Source: Hyperoodon ampullatus
Lineage: Eukaryota; Chordata; Mammalia; Artiodactyla; Ziphiidae
Direction: 5' to 3'
NCBI GenBank assembly: GCA_949752795.1
Contig: OX457061.1
Coordinates: 12,109,492-12,173,491, forward strand
Length of the DNA stretch: 64,000 bases
Of this stretch, positions 58,626 through 64,000 are shown piece by piece; position 1 is the stretch's first letter; each line of letters starts with the position of its first letter. The translations under genes and the position numbers were made by a program. The notes under the pieces are model-generated. The model was not told where the DNA came from, searched no databases, and saw only the letters and a list, made by a program, of their open reading frames with translations.

Positions 58626-61600
58626 GTCTAGGATGATCATAGGAACATCTTAGCTGATTTAGTTATGCTGAGCATCACACAGTCTAAGCTTCTTTTGGTG
58701 CTTGTGATTTTAAACCAGAAGTATATTTGCTATGAGGCTGATAAATCCAGCTGCTTATTGTATTTACAGTGCAATTTGAAACCAGGTGGATAGGGAAACT
58801 ACAGAGGCACTTGTGGCTAAGGCTAAGATAAACCGCAGCCCTCAGTATGAAGGTAGATTCTCAGGGATCCACAGAGAAGTTGCCCAAGAGTCCCTTTTCC
58901 GTATTGGTGCCAGTGTGAACTTCTGATGCTTTTTTGGCAGAAGTTCGCTAGCATGAGTCCTGCTAGGTGGAAGACCAGTCCAGAGATCACAACTAGGATT
59001 TATAACAATGCTGCAGGCTTTATTTTCCTGCCTTCCCCAGCTGCTAGACCTACATTATCCAGTGCAAACCTGTAGCCCTATCTTTCCAGTGGCCCACTGC
59101 CTACTGAGGCAATGAAGAAAAGTGATATCTAGTGATGTTTCTACCATAAATTAGGAGAACAGTGCTCTGTTTTACCTTAGTGCTACATTTACCTGTTCAC
59201 ATGATTATGGCCTGAGATTTCACATGGGCAGTGACTTGAAGCATAATGTCTGCTCTCCGCAAAGCCTCAAGGAATTGGGAGAAGGGACTGCCTGGGTATC
59301 TTCAGGCTACCCTGGAAATGCTGTCAGCGTGAACTCAGTAGCTCAGCTTCATTCAGCTTCATTCCAACTTTGAAATGTTAAGGAGGCCTTCGTGATAACC
59401 CAGCTTGGTTATTTTACCTTTGAAGAGCCCAGGTTCCAGGCACAAAAATCCTATTTAACACAGTCATGTTCTGGCTTTTCCCCACCCCATCTCCAGGCTA
59501 GTGTTTTTGTGAACGGACAGAGAGTTAGCTTGCATGTAAGGGATGGAGGGAAACTAACCAGCGTTTCCTGCCATACGGTGTGTTTCTGGTCACTGATCTA
59601 ACCTCTAACCAAATAAATGAAGTTAGGCATGATAGACTTCTTTTCAGTGCTTCCATTGTTTAGAATGTTTTATGTACCTTCATGCCCTGATACCAGGTTA
59701 CTGAGCAGTGAAGTTTTTAAAAAACTGTTTTCTTTGCTTTTGTTGCCATCCCCTATCTGTTTTACTGGTCACTGTAGGAAAAAATGAAATGGCTCACAGT
59801 TCCATTGTTTCTAAGTTAAAGACTCCAAGATGCCTTTTTATCAGAAAAGCTTTGCTTCCCCGCAAAATTGAAACACCTATGGTAAAGTTCACACAGAAAT
59901 GTTAAACTTGAGGTTCTTCTTTGAGAAGTAGCAGTGTTTTTCCAGCAACAATTCTGTGATTGCCACATTAAGTATTTTTTTTTTAATGAATGAAAATATA
60001 AAAAACTGTATGTAATGAATTATATAAAGGAAATAGGCAAGCAGGTCTTATAAGTAGCACTGCAGTGCCATATAAATTTATATAGTTTTAAAATAAGAAA
60101 CTTTGAAGAAGATAAAATGAGATAAATGATTACATCTCCTCTGCTGTTTCCCACCTCATGAATATTGAAACATTTTGGATCTTTTGACTTTTTGACTGTC
60201 AGAGCATGAAGAAAAGAAACATGCCCATTGTGATGGTGATATAAAAAGGAATCCGGTGGAAGTCTTCTGTTCACTGCCTGTCCCTTTTATCTCTTTTTAG
60301 TAGAATCTGCTGCCTCCAAATGTTGACTGTCTGTAGCAAGCAGATGTCAGTATTTTTATTTTTATTTTTTAATAAGAATTAATGGATATAATCTGACTTT
60401 GGGAATGAAAGAATTTGTCTAAATATTTTTGCCATTAAATAAAAATGTCTCTGAGGTGATGAGCAGATGTTAATTACAAGCTCTGTTCACTGGACAAAAG
60501 TATCAGAAAGTTCAAAAAGAGTTGTTTTGCCTTGTCTTTTCCTATCCAAACTTCCTCTGACTCACTCCCCTCTTCCATTGACCCTCCGCTTCCAAATACT
60601 CCTACTTGATACAATGATAGAATAAAACTTAGTTTAACTTAAATATTGAAGTCCTAAAAAATAAGCACGGTCCATACCTTTTCTTGGGATTACATTATTT
60701 AGCAGTCAGTCAACCTTTGTCATGTCTAACTTTTAAGAGATTCTAATGGTTCATTTACAGTAGTTTGTGCTACCTTGTACGTGACACGCTTTACACAGAA
60801 GCTTGTATTGACCACAGTTAAACATTTTCACATATAAACATGAAAATGAGTGAGTTGTATGCTTTGTGTCATTAAAAAGACATAATTAAGCAAGGCCAGG
60901 AACTAGATCACCTATGAAATAAGTACCCATAGTATGTTTGCTTATGTTTATAAATAAAAACATATTAACAGTTCTTTTTGAGGCTTTCCATTTTATGAGT
61001 AAAAAGGGGTGATGAAATGAGACCCTGTGTTTTGAATTTGTTGGCAGAGATTAATGTGAAACAATGCAAGTATCTGCTGTAGAGCTCGCCTGGTCAAAAA
61101 ATAAGTGTGTAGCACTTCAGCCTTTACATGTTGCAGCCAATAAGGAAAGCCCACATAGACATACTGCTGAGTTTCTGACTATCATGATTATACCAGGAAG
61201 GAGTGTTGGTGGACTTGCTAAGAGAGTTCTTAAAAGAGGATGGTGAATATGACTTAATTAGATTAGTCAAAGACTTGTTCTCCAAGAAACATTTGTATGT
61301 TGTATGCATTTAAGTAATGCACCAAGTCTTCAAAAGTTAAAAAACCCACTTCCTAGTGGCTTAGAGGAAATAAATTTGGCTGTCTAAACGTGGATTTAGT
61401 ATCTTGTGACATCTTCTCGAATATGGATATTTGTCACTAATCACACATTTGAGTTCTTAATTTTGCTGCTCTGGGCCATCTAATCCAACTTTGAAATGTT
61501 AAGGCAAGTCAAATAGTTGTACTTAGATAGTATTCTTTGCTGCTTTTTGAAAAAAAGCTATGTAAAACTTGAAGTGTATTTCAGTGTTTTTCATATTTGT

Positions 61601-62234
61601 AGTTTTAATAATTTTGGTTTAGAAAAGAAATAATTAGAAAACTCCAAGGTAACTGGCAGAGTTCTCATCAGTGGGGTAAAAAGTTTCTATTAATGGTTAT
61701 CTTGTTGGATGAGCTTATTCAGTTGTGAAAAAATAAAATTGCCATGCTCAGTGTATTCTTAGTATATCTCAAATTGATGACCTAAGAGAGCCCTAATTTT
61801 CCTTAAGAATTGATTAGTGATTAAAATCCCTTCTGTAGTGAAAAATTGTTATTGCTAGTGGTCCCAGATTTCCACTCTTTGTCCCCTGCCAAAGGAAAAA
61901 GTGCTATGTACCTATTTTGTGCCCTGTGATGTTACATACATGCTTAATAAGATCCCAGATTGTATGTAGCAGTGGTCATTGATTTGTTTACTGAACGAAT
62001 GCCTTTGTGCTCCTGTTGTACTTGTGTGCAGAATGGCTCTGTTGACTGTTTACTTAAGTAATCATAGTGCACATAATTTAAAAAGAAAACAACAAAGCCA
62101 AAACCTGAAATCTTCTGGGAGTCTTATTAGTTCACTCAAATGCTGCTCTTCTTTTTATTTTTATTGTTTGGTAATTTGACAGGAACCCCTTGGTCAAACT
62201 GTATCTGTCTCTCTTTATCCCATTTTCCCATTAG
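58626..62234. other. STRBP intron 4, right part, no gene seen
   Basis: A long stretch (3.6 kb) with no young transposon recognised, in contrast to the rest of the window. Only short ORFs are present. The pyrimidine-rich acceptor lies at its end. Confidence 0.45.
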
Positions 62235-62326
62235 AAAAGGTTGCGATGAAAGATCCTCCGGACTTATTGGACAGGCAGAAATGCCTGAACGCCTTGGCGT
62301 CTCTTCGACATGCCAAATGGTTTCAG
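62235..62326 (+). CDS. STRBP: STRBP coding exon, residues 179-209
   Basis: A long pyrimidine tract (gtctctctttatcccattttcccattag) precedes the exon. The split codon G|AA gives Glu, followed by [20 protein letters not shown] and [10 protein letters not shown]. The [12 protein letters not shown] and [10 protein letters not shown] blocks are hallmarks of the ILF3/STRBP/ZFR DZF family. The donor cag|gttggc has T at +3 but G at +5. The exon ends in phase 0. Confidence 0.95.
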
Positions 62327-62862
62327 GTTGGCTCTTTGTTATTATCTTCTTGTTACCGTAGCCTTGTGCAGGTTTCATTGGGAACACCTGCCTCTTAATG
62401 GTTTCTGTGTAATATGTAAAACGGGGGTGCTCTCTGCCTCTTAGGGTTATTGTAGGAGCAAATGCTTTAATTTAGGTAAAGTGCCCAGTATAGCTTCTCC
62501 TGTAGTTAGTGATATTTAATTATCACATAATCCTTTTTGGCTTAGTACTCTGAATTTCAAATGATAGCTTATAAAATCCAAACATGAGGTGAGAAAAGCT
62601 AAAAGTTCAGACAGAGTTGCCTGGAAATGGGGTTGCCATGAGGCTATAAAAGTGACTTTAATAATATGCTTCCTTTACTTTGGAACCTGCCTTTCTAAAC
62701 CATAATTTTACTACTCTTAAGAACTTGATTTTTTTGTTTACTTGACAACTTATGAATGACTAACTAATTAGTATTCATTTTAAAGAACCTGTCCGTGATC
62801 AGTGTCCTTAAAATGAAGGGTGGGTTTCAACAGGGATATTGGAACCATTTCGTTTGTTTTAG
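62327..62862 (+). other. STRBP intron 5 (536 bp) with a MIR-like piece
   Basis: A short intron. 62400-62510 resembles MIR (cttagggttattgtaggagc, aaagtgcccagtatagcttc). No other feature. Confidence 0.6.

Positions 62863-64000
<1,138 letters not shown>

Overview
The window is non-coding-rich mammalian nuclear DNA carrying one recognisable protein-coding gene. That gene is the 5' part of STRBP (spermatid perinuclear RNA-binding protein, the SPNR paralogue of ILF3/NF90), read on the + strand. The repeat content points to a cetacean. There are about 19 copies of a tRNA-derived SINE of the CHR type, with the 'ggtacgcgggcctctcactgt...ccaccagggaagccc' ends typical of whales and dolphins, together with cetartiodactyl-type L1. 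I saw no Bov-B/Bov-tA (ruminant) or PRE1 (pig) sequence. Exact species cannot be read from this.

Layout. Positions 1 to about 40,900 contain no supported exon and are either the long 5' intron of STRBP or sequence upstream of it. They are packed with transposable elements: a near-full-length antisense L1 (about 11,139-17,655) that itself received three later insertions; a young L1 fragment with a long open ORF2 frame joined to a SINE (30,898-33,190); and an old L1 (about 35,285-38,873) broken by a mariner DNA transposon (35,719-37,233), itself broken by a SINE. Among them lie ancient MIR, L2, hAT and L1M fossils. Positions 40,902-62,958 hold one 5'UTR/start exon and five coding exons of STRBP, encoding residues 1-241. 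The rest of the gene lies beyond the right edge. All junctions are GT-AG and the phases join without a frameshift.

How it works together. STRBP is a dsRNA-binding protein. The window covers the N-terminal half of its DZF domain (nucleotidyltransferase-like fold, used for pairing with NF45/ILF2). The two dsRNA-binding domains lie outside. The start codon is the last three bases of its exon, preceded by a 32-codon upstream ORF whose stop is made by splicing and overlaps the start codon. Intron 1 holds a long inverted repeat that would fold into double-stranded RNA.

I found no evidence of a new multi-gene system. The most interesting points are the splice-created uORF stop, the intronic inverted repeats, the weak exon-4 donor beside a microsatellite, and the nested or fused transposons. 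Repeat family names and edges are recognition by eye, not a database search.
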